DNA of 64,000 nucleotides from Argentina anserina (Eukaryota > Streptophyta > Magnoliopsida > Rosales > Rosaceae): the NCBI RefSeq assembly GCF_933775445.1, contig NC_065873.1:5580001-5644000 (forward strand). Reading direction: 5' to 3'. The notes beneath the pieces were generated by a model. That model was not told where the DNA came from, did not search any database, and saw only the letters and a program-made list of their open reading frames with translations. Below, in pieces: positions 46,796 to 59,320 of the stretch. Positions within the stretch are counted from its first letter, which is position 1. Each line of letters begins with the position of its first letter. Made by a program: the position numbers and the translations under genes.

Positions 46796-49700
46796 TCATT
46801 TGCCTGTCGGAACAAGTACAGTATATAATGTCAGAACAAATTCTAAGACGCTTTCTTGTGTCTATAAATGGGCACTGAAATGAATTAAAATTGAATATTA
46901 TTGCAAACTTGCTAGCTACTGAATCAGTAATTCATTGCAAACTATAGGAGTTGATAATTGGACAACCACAACTGGACAAGAAACTGCTTACCGTAGTTTT
47001 GGCGCACAGTGGTGAACTTGTAAATGGCTTTAATCAGGGAGCCGTATCTCATATGCTTTAGTTGACCCATGTGTCTGCACCAAAGTATGAGATAGAATCA
47101 GTTCAAGAAACATGTCCAACATATAAGGGAAAGCTTCTGCTTCAGAAATATTTTAAGAACTTCTAGCAAGAACAAAAAAAATAGGCACAAACTACAAGAC
47201 AAATATTGACACAGATTAGTGATTGGCTTACTAAGAAAAATAACGCAACTAGACCATGTAGACAGGTTGGGATAAATTTATTACTCTCAGAAACAATGTG
47301 GCCTCGAGGATACTCACATAATCTCAGTATATCGCATTCTCCATGCAGGAAAGCCAAGGTGGCATCTGGCAGGTCCATAAACTAATAGGAGGTCAGGGTC
47401 CGGCCCCCTGCGACCTAAAATGACAATACAAAAACACCCAGAGGTTTAATGGAACTGTAAATGTAATTCATAATAATAAACAATTGATGCATCTGACAGT
47501 AAACTAACCAATAGCTTTAAGTGCATCGTCCATGTGAGGTTCTGTAAAGATTTTCTCTTCATGATGACCGGATAGTGTAGCCAATTTCAAATACTTCACA
47601 AAGAGCAAGTTAGCTGCTTTGGTAATAGCTTCTTTTCCATCAGAGAATGAACAGAATTCTAGAGACATGTTTTTCTCGTCAGCTAAACTTTCATCTTTAT
47701 AACCTTCCTGCACATGATAAATATTAAGTTCGGTCAAAAGCTTTTAATCATCGGTGGCACAAGTACACAACTATTTATATATATATATATACATATCTGT
47801 ATATATATATTATATGCAGTTCGTTTACTTAGATCCCATCAACCATACATCAGTAATCTTATTCAAAATGTAGTAGGCTTTTTGTATGCTTGAAAATAAA
47901 GGGGCCTCTACATCAAACAAAAGGTATGGAAGTTTATTAATAACAAGCATTATTGGTAGTGAAGGACATAAAAATTGGACGTAATAATCAATCCTGAATT
48001 CTAAATACATCTAGGGTGATTAATAACTATGACAGCATGAAATGCTTCCCAAGTGTGCAAGCTTTGGTTATTGTTTATGTTGAACAGGGAAAAAAAGTAC
48101 AGGAATAGAACACAATACCTCATACACTAATGCATTTTTCATTTTCGTCAAGATGACTTCTTTTGATTTCTTCAACACCCCTACGAATCATAATTTGAAT
48201 ACAAATTACATGAGGAATGCAAGTGTTGCACATCAATAGGAAGAGAATGTCCACCATCAAAATTAGTCTAGCATCGGATCATTACCTTCTGTGTCATAGA
48301 GGCACACACGTTTCACACCAATAGCTTCTAGCCACTGCAGAAGCTCAATAACTTTGGAAGTTTCATATGCGTCTTCACTTTCCACTACAATGGCCAGGTA
48401 TTGTAGCTTACCTACGTTAAGGGCCTTATACCTTTTAAGTATTCCGCCAGAAATGAGATAGCTCTCGAGCACATAAACCAACCACAACATAAAGTACCAG
48501 AGTCTGACAAAAAGATGCAGAATATGCCAGAGGAGCAGTAACCCAAGATTGCCAGTCTGAACCAATATCATCCCAAAATAAAACAAAATTAAAGCGAACG
48601 AAATGAATAAAATATGAATCGACATATTCATCCACGCATTATAATTTGTCTGAGACAGCAGCTATAAAGGGTCTGAATGACTGACATCTCTAAAGAAACC
48701 ACACAATAAGATTTTCTTTTCATCTTACAAAGTATCTGAAGTGCACTGTCTTTAATTTTTTTCAGAAGAGCTTTACTTATTTAACACATAATAAACAAGG
48801 ATCCACCGAGAAAGCTGCTATAAACAATAAGCAAAGAAGAACAAACACCAAGAATATAGCCACAGAGTTCAGTGCTGCTGCATTGCAATCCAAGTGAGTA
48901 ACTAAAAATGAGCTAGTCTAAATTGTAGAAACCAAAGCCCATAAAGATCCCCCCCCCCCCTCCCCCAAAATGATCGATGACACCACCATTATAGCACATG
49001 TGTCTCCCCAGAACCAATTAATTGTTCTTTCCTTAAAAAAAAACAGCTTTAAACTACGCAGAATTGGTTAATATCCTAGCTGACATTACATTCCTAAGAA
49101 CCCTTCTCCAAAGAGCTAAAGCAATAAGCAATGGAAAGTGCAGAAAAAAAAAACATGAAACTCCTAGCTTCTTCTTTGCAATTGATACTCCACTAAGGGG
49201 AGGGCCAAGCCGCCAAGGATAGGGTCTTCTCCTTTGAACCCAATGACAAGCATTTGCCTTCCCATGAGTGATCTCCTAAGAAGATTAATACCAGGTTCCA
49301 GGGGACTTTAGCCTCCAAAGTTAATAGAGAATATAGAGGAAGACATGGTTATCCGTCAACTGCTTAGAGTAATGTTTGCAAGAAAAATCACCCAAGAGCC
49401 CCTAGAATCTGTTGGGTTTTCCAGCCCATGTGTTTTTCCTAAGATAGTTTCTTAGAGTATGGTGTTCCGGTAAGGATAGGGAATCCTTATTGATGATGGT
49501 TTACTTGTAGAAAGAGGAGGCTTTATAGCCTACCACTATTAGGAATAGGATTCCTATTTGGTGAGGAAATATGTTTGTCTTTATGGCTATATATAAGGAG
49601 TGGTTATGCTCTAGGTTTAGGCATCACAGAGACAAAGAGCATAGTGTGTTCCATTCTCGGTTAGAGGGTGAGAGAGGGCAGAGAGGAGAAAGTTAGGAAG

Positions 49701-51457
49701 AGAAGAGAGTCCTTGTTTTCTTAGTCTTTCTTGTGTACCCATTATTAATATAGTGGAAGTGTGTTTCTGTCCGGTGGATGTAGGCAAAGCTATTTGCTGA
49801 ACACCTTAAATCTGTGTTCTTGTGTTCTTTTCTTTGTGGTTGTTTCTCTTGGTTTGCTGTGCTTGTTCTGTTTCTCTGACTAACTTGTTGACCGATTCAC
49901 TACAGAATCAATCATCATGTATCATGTAGATGAGACCAGCAGAGTGTCATGAAGCTCAGAAAATCCTCGATAAAAAAAAGGCTTGAATTCCCCTATCATC
50001 TTTAGGTTGGATGACTTTTTTTTTAGGTTTTTCCCTCAGTTTCTCAGCTTCATGACACTCTGCTGGTCTCACCTATGTGATACGGGATGATAGATTCTAG
50101 GCTCTTGACAAAAGAGTCCCAAATTACTCCTAAAAATGGTAAAGTAATGATCATGAAGCCATGTGATGCTCATTACTCCTAGGTTTTTTGATTAACCAAA
50201 AAGTCACGTCCTAGATTTTTTGTAAAGTAATGATCCATAATCTAATCATCTATATAAACCAGGATATGACATGGCAAGCTGTCTCAGACATTCTCTTTTT
50301 GCAGAACCTCACCCTTTCCCCATTTCTTCAATGAAAAATGGCAATAAGTAGAAAATCAATTAATTCAATAACAAGATAGCTTTTTATGGACATCCGGTGT
50401 TGAACCCAGAATCTATGTATTGGACATCCAGCCATTTGTGTGAAGCCATGTTTACCCAAGGATTTCTTCCTGAATTCACAGCCACTTCCCTCAACGGTTC
50501 TCATGTTTTGAAAATTTTGAAAGAGAAACGAAATTTATTAAAAAACAAATAATAAAATATAAATAAAGAAACTGAGCAAAGAAACCAACAAAGGAACAGT
50601 GGCTACAAAGCCCCAAACGCACAACAGGACTAGGAGAACACAAAGATCCCATGAACAATGATCATAGAAGGGCATTATTTCTCTTTTAAGTTCTTACAGA
50701 ATGTTAATTTCTTCATCCCTACCCCCCTTGCCAGAAAATTTATCATTAGTCTTTCTACAAGATTACCTACTTCACTCAGTATTCAGGAATAAAAAGGAAA
50801 AGAAGTAATAAGTACAAGATTGGACAAAAACCTCAACAAAACAAAAAGCTTTCACTTCTTTGACCTTCTTCTCCACCACAATACCGAAAACACAACCAAG
50901 GAACACCTTCCTCTATTCACTATCAGAACACAAATAACTTGTATTCTCAACTTTCCCCAAAGGAAAAAAAAAGATTGTAACATCCGTGAACTCTAAATGA
51001 TAAAGTGTACAACAATAACAACATACACCAAAAATCATACAAGAAAATTGCATTTATCCAACATAACAACCCCAAATTCCTAACTAACAATACTGCTTTA
51101 AAGAACCCATGAACATCTGAGTACAAATTATTAAATAGGTGTGAAAAACAAGTTCCAAGACACCTACTTCCTTGATGTCTACACTAAACTACTCAGAATG
51201 AATTTAAGCATAAGGTTCAGTGAAGAAGCCAATAAAAACTGGATAAGTTTTTCTTTAACAAACAAATACATAGTACTTATAAGTAGAGCTATCAGATATC
51301 AATTTAACAATATACACTCCTGTCTGAATTTTGTAAAATGCTACAAACTTCACTAAGATTCAAAACAAGAAGCAAATATTAAATGAACAAGAAAACTTAA
51401 AGCACTTACTTGAGAAGCAAAAGAGGTTGCCCTCTGCAATTCAATCTTCAAATCCAT
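46796..51457 (-). CDS. LEW1: LEW1/NUS1-type cis-prenyltransferase subunit (dolichol synthesis), 7 exons
   Basis: The 255-aa product matches plant LEW1, the NUS1/Nogo-B-receptor-like partner of the catalytic cis-prenyltransferase that makes dehydrodolichyl diphosphate at the ER for protein glycosylation. Exons on the minus strand are 51410-51457, 48286-48556, 48119-48180, 47509-47707, 47318-47414, 46992-47074 and 46796-46803; the phases sum to exactly 256 codons including TGA. The protein starts MDLKIELQRATSFASQ, has hydrophobic stretch LGLLLLWHILHLFVRLWYFM (about 20-40) that should anchor it in the membrane, then YKALNVGKLQYLAIVVESED, LLQWLEAIGVKRVCLYD, SFSDGKEAITKAANLLFVKY and DPDLLLVYGPARCHLGFPAW. 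The last exon codes only two residues plus the stop. Intron 1 is 2.85 kb and holds transposon insertions. A 5' untranslated intron is likely (donor near 51582, acceptor near 51478). Confidence 0.92.
49390..50115. mobile_element. fold-back (MITE-like) element in LEW1 intron 1, interrupted by a solo LTR
   Basis: Arms GAGACCAGCAGAGTGTCATG (left, near 49931) and CATGACACTCTGCTGGTCTC (right, near 50051) are perfect reverse complements, and the pairing continues outward through ATCATC/GATGAT. Beyond the solo LTR at 49410-49904 the left arm carries on as CAAGAGCCCCTAGAATC, mirrored on the right by GATTCTAGGCTCTTG. Thus the LTR sits within the left arm. Outer borders are approximate. Confidence 0.75.
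49410..49904 (+). mobile_element. copia-type solo LTR in LEW1 intron 1
   Basis: 495 bp, starting TGTTGGGTTTTCCAG and ending GATTCACTACA, flanked by a perfect 5-bp duplication GAATC (49405-49409 and 49905-49909). It has TATA sequence GGCTATATATAAGGAG near 49590 and a CTGTCCGGTGGATGTAGGCA stretch often seen in copia LTRs. No internal domain remains. Confidence 0.85.
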
Positions 51458-52670
51458 CACACCGGAAACAAAACTAAACACACAAAAAAAAAAAAAACCA
51501 ATCAGTATAAACCCTACAAGACCCAATAACCCAATTGGAATGAAAAACACTAAAACCCGATAACCAACTAACAAACTGACCTCAAACAATCGAACTCAGT
51601 GAGGTTTCGATAGAGCAGAGAGCAGCAAAGCCATGAACATAAATAGGCACAAGTGAAGCGAAGCGTTAGATTGTGTGACAAGAACTGGGCAACAATTTGT
51701 GGTGGGCGGGCTTACGATGTTGGCAGTGGGAGTTGTCCTGTTTCACAGCTGGAGTGACATATGTGGTTGATGCAATTGGGTTCACGAAAATTGTGCTGTG
51801 TTTTTTGGAGTTCAAGATAATTGTGTGCTGCTGAGAATTCGACAAGGGAAAGGGAACAAAACAAATCTGAAGCAGAGAGAATGTGATGGAGCAATTTCTG
51901 GAGAAGAATGCAGAGCAGAGGGAATGAGAGTGTGGCGCAAACTCAAACAGCTTTATTTTCTTTTTCTTATTTATTTATTTATTTTCCTTTTTTTAAATTC
52001 ATTTTCTCTTATAACTTCCATATTTGGACTTCACCTCTTTGAAGCTTAAGGTTCAAATTTCGAGGTTCAAAAGAAATTTCAAGAAGTTCAGGTAGGCGAC
52101 TTGTATGTAATCAAATTAGGTTCGAGATTCCGGTTTCAACAGACCACTTGGTACCTTCATTTTTATAAATTTTGGTAGACAATGAAAAATTTGTTACATT
52201 CCTCACACTTATTATTGTAAATTTTTCGGGTTAGAAGCAACATATTATTAGGTTTCGTATAGGCCCCATGTAGATATTCCGATTTTGTTGTTTTCCAATG
52301 AGGAACTAGAAACGTCTGGAGTACTATTCGTGTGGAAAGTCACATCCCCTAAATCAATGGCAAAGTGGATCAGGAATTGAAGACAACTTCAGCAGCAGTA
52401 GTGTATCGACTTCAACAAAAGCACTGTTCTAGGCTCTTGTAACAGCTAAATACATGACTTCAACAAAAGCATCGTTCTTGGCTCTTGAAATAACAGCTTA
52501 CGAAAGGGTCTCCTCGAAATGGTCTATTGTAGGCTGTACGAGTACATTACGCAATAACAATATAGGCAGTGAGAGAATACAAAGGGATCACAAATCACTG
52601 GCATATTGTTTCCCACAAAAGCACAAATGCTGAAGCAGAAACGATAATATGGAACCTAACACGACTGCAT
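51458..52670. other. upstream region of the LEW1-like gene and downstream flank of MED32
   Basis: The leader of the LEW1-like gene probably lies at 51458-51680. Short ORFs are without domains. No other gene is seen. Confidence 0.45.
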
Positions 52671-53069
52671 TACTTGCATTCTAAATCACCCAAAAGCAGC
52701 AGATGATAGTAAATGCAGACAGCATGTGAATATTCCTCAGATTGCTGATATAAACCCATCTGATGGACCTGATGGACCTGATGTTCCAAAGATGATATCT
52801 GCCAGGTTAAACAATTTGTAAGAAAAAACAAAGTTTGGCAAATAAACTGATTGATAACTTGGACCATTTATGAGAAAGATAAGGAAATTGACAGATAGAG
52901 AAAATGTACAAAGATGAAAGATGTAAAGAAGATTTAGATATTCCTATCCCAAAACATCACCCAGTACTTGCCATTGATAAAATCTTGAAACCAATAAATT
53001 CAGCAAAATTATAGAAACATCACTTTTAAATTTAGGATTATCATGGTAAAATGATGAACATACCAGACG

Positions 53070-53450
53070 CCAATACAGTAAAATGATGAAATCTAGAGTC
53101 ATCCCTCTATTTAGGATTATCACCGTTAGTGCTCCCATAGTAGTTCCTTGGTAATTTGAAATCAAAATAAAGTAACCTTATGCTATACATGCTTACAGTA
53201 GGACAAAATACTCGAGCTGATATGCACATCTACAACTTCAAGTCTATCACATTGTCTAAAGCAGGATCAGCATAGCAGCCACCAATACATTTAAAATTTT
53301 GAAATCTAAAGTCATCCTTCTATTCAGGATAGCCACGGTATGTGATCCCATAGTAGTTTTAGGGTAATTTGGAATCAAAGTAAAGTACCCTTGTAATATA
53401 TATGTTTGAAGTAGGAGAAAACACAAAGCTGAGATGCACATCCATATAGG
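53070..53450. repeat. tandem duplication, period about 207 bp
   Basis: Two diverged direct copies share TTGAAATCTA(A/G)AGTCATCC or a close form, CCCATAGTAGTT, GGTAATTTG(A/G)AATCAAA and GCTGA(G/T)ATGCACATC. They lie downstream of MED32, within possible 3' transcribed sequence. Confidence 0.75.
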
Positions 53451-54119
53451 AATAACCTTCCAGTCTTTCAGCAACCCATTCTTCTCCTTTTCTTTTCGTC
53501 TTTCCCCCCTCCTATTGTATAAGTGATAAGTTCATCACAGAGCCAAAGGCGACTCGGAACAAGCGCACAAAATTTATAAAATCTTAGCCCCGTGAAACCC
53601 CCAAACATGTTGAGTGATACTTCCCTATCATAATATGGCAAGGCAAGTAATTCCCTGATACTTGTGTGCATGTGACCCCTTTCACAATCTATAATGTCTG
53701 ATATGTATGCATATGAAGTTATGAACAATATCTGCTTCAGAGAACTTGACTAACACAAAGGCATAAGTTTGCTTTTTAGCCCAGCCAAGAGGCATCAAAC
53801 AAAGTAGAAAGAAATATAAGACAGGAATTTGTTGGGAAAACTTTATGCCAAGGGAAGTTAATGCAGCTGCCTCAAGTTAGCTTTCAAATGTACTTCTATG
53901 CTAAGACAACTTGAGAAACAGTGAGGGGTATTTGAATTATAAATTACATATATTGTATATTTACCTTAATTTTATTTATTTTATATGAATTATGTGTTTG
54001 GTGAGTATGGTTGGATTGAGATCTGATGATTCCTAAACATACATGTCTGTCATAGTATTTGGGACCTCAAACTTCATAAATCTTGATTTTCATGTTGATA
54101 AGGGGACTGGACTTCATAC

Positions 54120-54557
54120 CTATGGAGCTGAATCTTCAGAGAATCTAGCATCAAAAGGAGCTGATTGATGGGCATGTGCTGAACCAGAGGCTGCACCAGA
54201 ACCATGTTGAAGTTCTATGACAAGCCATCGAACAGCTTTACTCATCTGTTCCAATCGAACTGCACTGATGGGTGGGAGACCAGTTGTCGCAGTCTGCCCA
54301 GACTTCCCTACCACAGGGCCGGTTGCCTCATCCACCAGACACTCTGAGCCAATCCTTTGCTTCACAGACTCCACAAACTCCTCTGCTTGATCACAAGTCA
54401 CTCTGAAAAGTTCCCACTTCTGCTTAAAGCTCTCTAAAGCAGCATCTGTGGCTGTTGTTTTTTGGCCACCAGAAGTTTCCTTGGCTTCGAGCACGTTAGC
54501 TGCCGCAACAACAAACTCTTGGTATGCATTGTTTAGGGAATCCACAATGTTGTCCAT
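54120..54557 (-). CDS. MED32: Mediator complex subunit 32
   Basis: The 145-aa product is plant Mediator subunit MED32, a tail-module subunit that helps relay activator signals to RNA polymerase II in the nucleus. The reading frame is a single exon: MDNIVDSLNNAYQEFVVAAA at the N-terminus, then ESFKQKWELFRVTCDQAEEF, SVKQRIGSECLVDEATGPVV, TGLPPISAVRLEQMSKAVRW and LVIELQHGSG, ending in an Ala/Ser/His-rich tail. Helical, probably coiled-coil, regions span about 25-75 and 100-120. The start ATG at 54557 is preceded by a splice acceptor near 54594, and a donor near 55920 (CCAAGAG then GTATTA) suggests a 1.3-kb intron in the leader. GTATG directly follows the stop codon and might be a donor in the 3' region. 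It lies head-to-tail with the LEW1-like gene. Confidence 0.93.
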   Translation of the reverse strand: MDNIVDSLNNAYQEFVVAAANVLEAKETSGGQKTTATDAALESFKQKWELFRVTCDQAEEFVESVKQRIGSECLVDEATGPVVGKSGQTATTGLPPISAVRLEQMSKAVRWLVIELQHGSGAASGSAHAHQSAPFDARFSEDSAP

Positions 54558-56097
54558 CTTGCGGCCAAGTAGCTGCCAATATTAGATGGAACTGCAACCA
54601 ATTGAGGAAAATTAAAAAAATTAAAACAATAAACAGATATGAGAATGAGGTAAAGGACTGGTTACCTTTACTTTACAGTTCTTGAAACCAACCAACAAAA
54701 TGTACAAAAAATAGCTTTAGTTGTTTTCTATCACAATGGAACCAACAAGTTCATACTAAGTTACTACATCAACGTTCAAAAGTCTAAGTAACCTGGGTAC
54801 ATATTACACATTTCAATTTCCAAGTCCGTATTGTAAAGATCACTATAAATTCATATAATAAACCGAAAATATAGTTTCTAGGGCAATGAAAACCAAAAAA
54901 TTGGCAACTCACCATGACATGACTGAATGAATGAATGAATGAAATCAAAAGCATTGACCAGATGCAAAAAGAAAAGAGGTCACACAGCCATGAGGCAGAA
55001 GTTAAACCCTAAACAATATTTAGCAGAAACATAAGATACCTGGGCTACAAGAGAAGCCAAACAAAGAGTCAAATACATAAGCGGGGTTGGCTTTGGGAGT
55101 GGGGAACTGGGGTTCAGAACCAAAGAAAGGGAATTTAGACAAGATATAAGTGACATGGCCAATGTTGCGTTGGGTGTGTTCACGTTGATCGGACCAGGTT
55201 AAAGTTCCTGAATCCTTGAACCAATTTCATTGGCAGGTAATTGAACAAGGAAATTTAAGGCATCACAGAAGGTTGAAATGGAAGATTTAATCGAATACAT
55301 GCTCACTCAAATTCAGAGTTTCTTTGCAAGTTTGGCTCAGTGTTTTACATTAAAATCAAGTGCCAAACTCTCATCCTAAACGAGCATGATCCAAATTCCC
55401 ATTAATATATTTCGAGTCCATACAAGTGAAAAGTGAGCGCCTTCATTTTTTTGTCTATGTTGAAAACTGGGATTTTCCCAACAAGCCTTGAACAAAGGCA
55501 AGATCAACATATAACAAAACATCAAGAGAAAACCATAACTGAAATAATTACTACTTTTACTAGGAACATCACTCGTGCCAGTCACTAGATATGAATCATA
55601 TGATCACTCGTAGATAGAGGAATGAAGACAACCCAGGTTATTTCAATTTAAGGTTATTATTAGGACCACAAATTTCTTCATACAAGAATAACAATAACTT
55701 ATGATTCACTACTCCATCTCAAATAAAATCTTCCAGACAAGCATTCAAAAGCAACAAAGGGAATCCTTCACTTTATATATACGCTTAATAGCAACAAGCA
55801 CAATTCACCCAGAAAAAAAAAACTGCAGAATTGAAATTAAACAAAAAATGAAGCCAGAGTAATGATTCGGCATCGAATTCTTGCAGAATGAATTGAATCA
55901 AAATATATAGAGATATAATACCTCTTGGTAAGATCCAACTGAGCAAGGAACCCAAGATGGGAGAAGAAGAGGAAGAAGAAGAAGATGTCGCTGTGATACC
56001 GTTCAGCCCCTATTCAAGTTTAAGTAATTACTTTTACCTCTAGCTAGAAAAGTACCACAAAACGTAAAATTACCCTACTTAAGGGGCAATTCAAAAG
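54558..56097 (-). promoter_or_regulatory. MED32 leader, leader intron and promoter
   Basis: The first non-coding exon probably covers about 55921-55990 and contains GGTTCCTTGCTCAGTTGGAT and a GAAGAA-rich stretch on the plus strand. No other gene is seen; short ORFs are without domains. A GAAT microsatellite lies at about 54926-54942. Confidence 0.5.
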
Positions 56098-56731
56098 GCT
56101 ATGATGCATGGATACGTCCAAAATCCTAGCATGCTGTATCGAATCCGTACCGATACGGATATGCTCCTGATACGCACTAGATACGTATCCATATCCTCAT
56201 AGACGTATCTTTAGTTTTTCGGATATGCATTTGACCAAACATATACGCACTTGATACGTTTTCTTATACATTTTGGGGCAAATATGTCTTTTTTCATTGA
56301 TTTAAGATCAAACCCTATTCTTATTTATAGCAGTTGTTGCTATATCGAATATGTTCTTCTCTTCTTGTTGAACACTTAAGCAGGTCAAGCGACTCAAGCC
56401 GTCAAAGAGGTTAGTTTTCAAAACTAAAACCATAGGTTAATTTATCATAGTAAGAATGTAAGATGATTGATATAGTCATGCATGTAAGACGTCTCTACGA
56501 CTCTAGGTTAATTATACAAGTACTAGAAACCTTGGGTGATTAATGTTGTGATCAAGTAGCTTGATGAATTCATGCAATCATGATTCGATTTAAATTGTTC
56601 ACTATATGGTCTGAAACTGTGAATATGATATTGTTTGACTTATATAGAATATATGCTAGGTTATAAGTTATAACTTCCATGTTATAACTGTTTTCTTAAT
56701 ACTTTTGTTGTCCATAATGATGAGTAACTAA

Positions 56732-58080
56732 ATGAATTCATCTACTAATCAGCAAGATAGTATGAATGAGGGAGAAGATAACATCGGTTTTGAGGGTTCT
56801 CCTTTGTGGAAGTTTGTAACGGTTATTGTTCCACCTAAGAAAGGTGAAGGAGGCAATTGTACCTTTGTGTGTCATTATTGCAACGGTTCATTCAATGGAG
56901 CACTTTATCGAGTGAATTTCCATCTTCTCAAGATTGCTGGCAAAGGGATACGAGTTTGCAAAAAGATCCCTAATGATTAGAAAAGAGAGCTTGAAAGGTT
57001 AGTTGAAGAGTATGATGCATGTAAAAAAAGCAAGGAGCATAGAAATGTTCCTCTCCCTTCATCAAACATTGGTGGTTCTTCAAGTGGAAGTAGTTATGGG
57101 CTAGAGTTGATGGATGAAGTTATGGAGGTTCCAAAGAAGAGGAATGGAGTTAGTGGACCGCTTGAGAAAACATTTCAAAATAGTGCTAGAGAGGCATTGG
57201 ATGGTGAAATAGCAAGAATGTTTTATATTGGTGGATTGTCATTCAATTTTTCCAAGAATCTACGTTATATTCGTACTTTTAACCGAGCATTTGCTTGTCA
57301 TATTCCTAGTTACCGTCCACTTGGTTATAATTATTTGAAAACCACTCTTCTACATAAAGAAAGAGTGCATATTGAGAAGTTGTTGGAATCAGTCAAGTAT
57401 TCATGGCAACAAAAAGGTGTTAGTGTGTGCAGTGATGGGTGGTCAGATTCGCAAAGAAGACCACTTATCAATATTATGGCAGTTTGTGAATCTGGACCTA
57501 TGTTTTTGAAGGCGGTGAATTGTGAAGGTGAATGCAAAGACCGGTTCTTCATTTCAGACTTGATCATTGAGTATTTTGGATATTGGCCCTCAACATGTTG
57601 TCCAGGTAAATAGTGATAATGCTAGCAGTTGTAAAGCTACAAGAGCCATTATTAATGTTAGATTTCCACATATTTTTTGGACTCCATGTGTTGTGCATAC
57701 ATTAAATCTTGCCTTGAAGAACATATGCACACCTACTTCTAGTCCTTCTAATAAGGATACTTTTGATGCATGCTTTTAGATCACAAATGTAGCCAATGAT
57801 GTGTGGTTCATAAAGAATTTCATTATGAATCATAGTATGTGTTGACTATGTTTAATGAGCATTCAAACTTGAAGATGTTGTCTATTGCCGATACCTGTTT
57901 TGCTTCTATTGTGGTGATTCTTATTTAATAAGATAAAGCAAGGGTTGGAACGGATGATAATAAGTGATCAATGAGATGCTTACAGAGATGATGATGTAGG
58001 AAAAGCAAGGGCCGTGAAAGATATGATCTTGAATGTTGACTCTTAGGACAAGATAGATTACATACTTTCTTTCACATTAC
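56732..58080 (+). pseudogene. hAT transposase, N-terminal and central part, broken
   Basis: The frame 56732-56980 encodes a BED-type zinc finger (FVCHYCNGSFNGALYRVNFH and LLKIAGKGIRVCKK). A stop at 56978 interrupts it, after which RELERLVEEYDACKKSKEH continues in frame. The frame ending at 57613 holds the DUF659 core: LESVKYSWQQKGVSVCSDGW, SDSQRRPLINIMAVCE and KAVNCEGECKDRFFISDL. A shift near 57585 leads to IGPQHVVQVNSDNASSCKAT and FWTPCVVHTLNLALKNICTP, then stops. At least three disabling changes are present. Confidence 0.85.
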
Positions 58081-58119
58081 TTATATATACTTTCCTTCAC
58101 ATTACTTATATATTCCATG

Positions 58120-58535
58120 TTTAGGAAGTGTGAATATAGGCAATGTGGCATGGATGAACCATGTCTTCACATGGTTTATGAGTGGTGGGATGCGAGTCTC
58201 TAGGTGTCTTGCATGCCAATTTGTGAAGGCGGAGGACGTGGGAAATGGAGGATTATTACAACCTCTCAAAATTCCAGAATGGAAGTGGGAGCACATCACG
58301 ATGGACTTTATTACTGGATTGCCAAGGACACAAAGAGGCAACGATGCAATTTGAGTTATTGTTGATCGCCTTACAAAATCTGCCCATTTCTTACCAATAA
58401 AGGTAACAGATTCCATTAATTTCTTAAGTAAGCCATACCTAAGAGAAGTAGTATGTCTGCATGGAGTTCCTGTATCGATAGTGTCAGATCGTGATGCCCG
58501 ATTCACCTCAAGATTTTGGGTTAGACATGAGCACT
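58120..58535 (+). pseudogene. Ty3/gypsy integrase fragment lodged in the hAT element
   Basis: The reading is SRCLACQFVKAEDVGNGGLL, QPLKIPEWKWEHITMDFITG, LPRTQRGNDAI, a stop, then [40 protein letters not shown] and TSRFW. This is the zinc-binding end and the catalytic core of gypsy integrase, with both Asp residues of the D,D-35-E motif visible. No LTR accompanies it. Confidence 0.85.
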
Positions 58536-59030
58536 GCATTTCATTACGGAGATTTGGTGTACTAGAACCATGAACAACCCACCATTTCATATGTGGCATC
58601 TTATCTCTATCACTGATTGAATCGGCACTTGAGAATTCATCCAAACATGTTGAAAAAGAAGGAAACTTCTCATTTACACATCTTCTTTCCTCTTCATTAA
58701 CATAGTATTTCTTGAGACATTCTTTTCTTTCCTTTGAAATCTCACTATCTTGATGTGGATGAACACGATTAGGAGCTCCTTCAAGATACTTTGCGCTATA
58801 ATATCTACAAATTCAATATGAATTATAACAACAAAAAAAACTTATCAAATTGTGGTTGTATTTAAAAATGTAAAATTAAAGCTCAAATAATTATTTAGAA
58901 TTTACCTTGGATTCAATGAATGTGTCATGCAATGAATAGGTGAAGAACTCTTTGTCCATCTTGATATCAAAATAGCATACATCACATCATAAAATTCTAA
59001 GGGCTCATCATGTCCATTGCCTTCTTTTTT
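58536..59030 (-). pseudogene. hAT transposase block, inverted in place
   Basis: On the minus strand: DEPLEFYDVMYAILISRWTK and SSSPIHCMTHSLNPR (58905-59000), an intron-like gap, then YYSAKYLEGAPNRVHPHQDS, EISKERKECLKKYY, SSADSISDRDKMPHMKWWVV and [10 protein letters not shown] (58560-58805). In the usual hAT order this segment lies exactly between the central part ending at 58080 and the C-terminal part starting at about 59035, so it has flipped without changing place. The left breakpoint is fused to the gypsy fragment. Confidence 0.8.
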
Positions 59031-59034
59031 ATAG

Positions 59035-59320
59035 ATGACGGTTGTAAGTTAGTCTTAAAGTTACTTGGACAACCATGTTCCTCCTCTTGTTGTAAAAGAA
59101 ATTGGAGCACCTACAACTTCATACACTCTTTGAGGAGGAATATAATTACACCACAAAGAGCCGAAGATTTGGTGTTTGTGCATAATAATCTTCGACTTCT
59201 ATCAAGGAGAACTCCACAATACAAGAATGAGTTATGGGACATTGGAGGCGATTAATTTGATTCAATGAATTTAGTGAATGGAGGCATGCTTGACGTTGCC
59301 AACCTCTCACTTGGAGAGTG
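59035..59320 (+). pseudogene. hAT transposase C-terminal dimerisation region
   Basis: LVLKLLGQPCSSSCCKRNWS followed by TYNFIHSLRRNIITPQRAED and LVFVHNNLRLLSRRTPQYKN is the hAT-C dimerisation motif. Reading resumes on the plus strand after the inverted block and runs to NGGMLDVANLSLGE and a stop near 59330. Confidence 0.85.
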
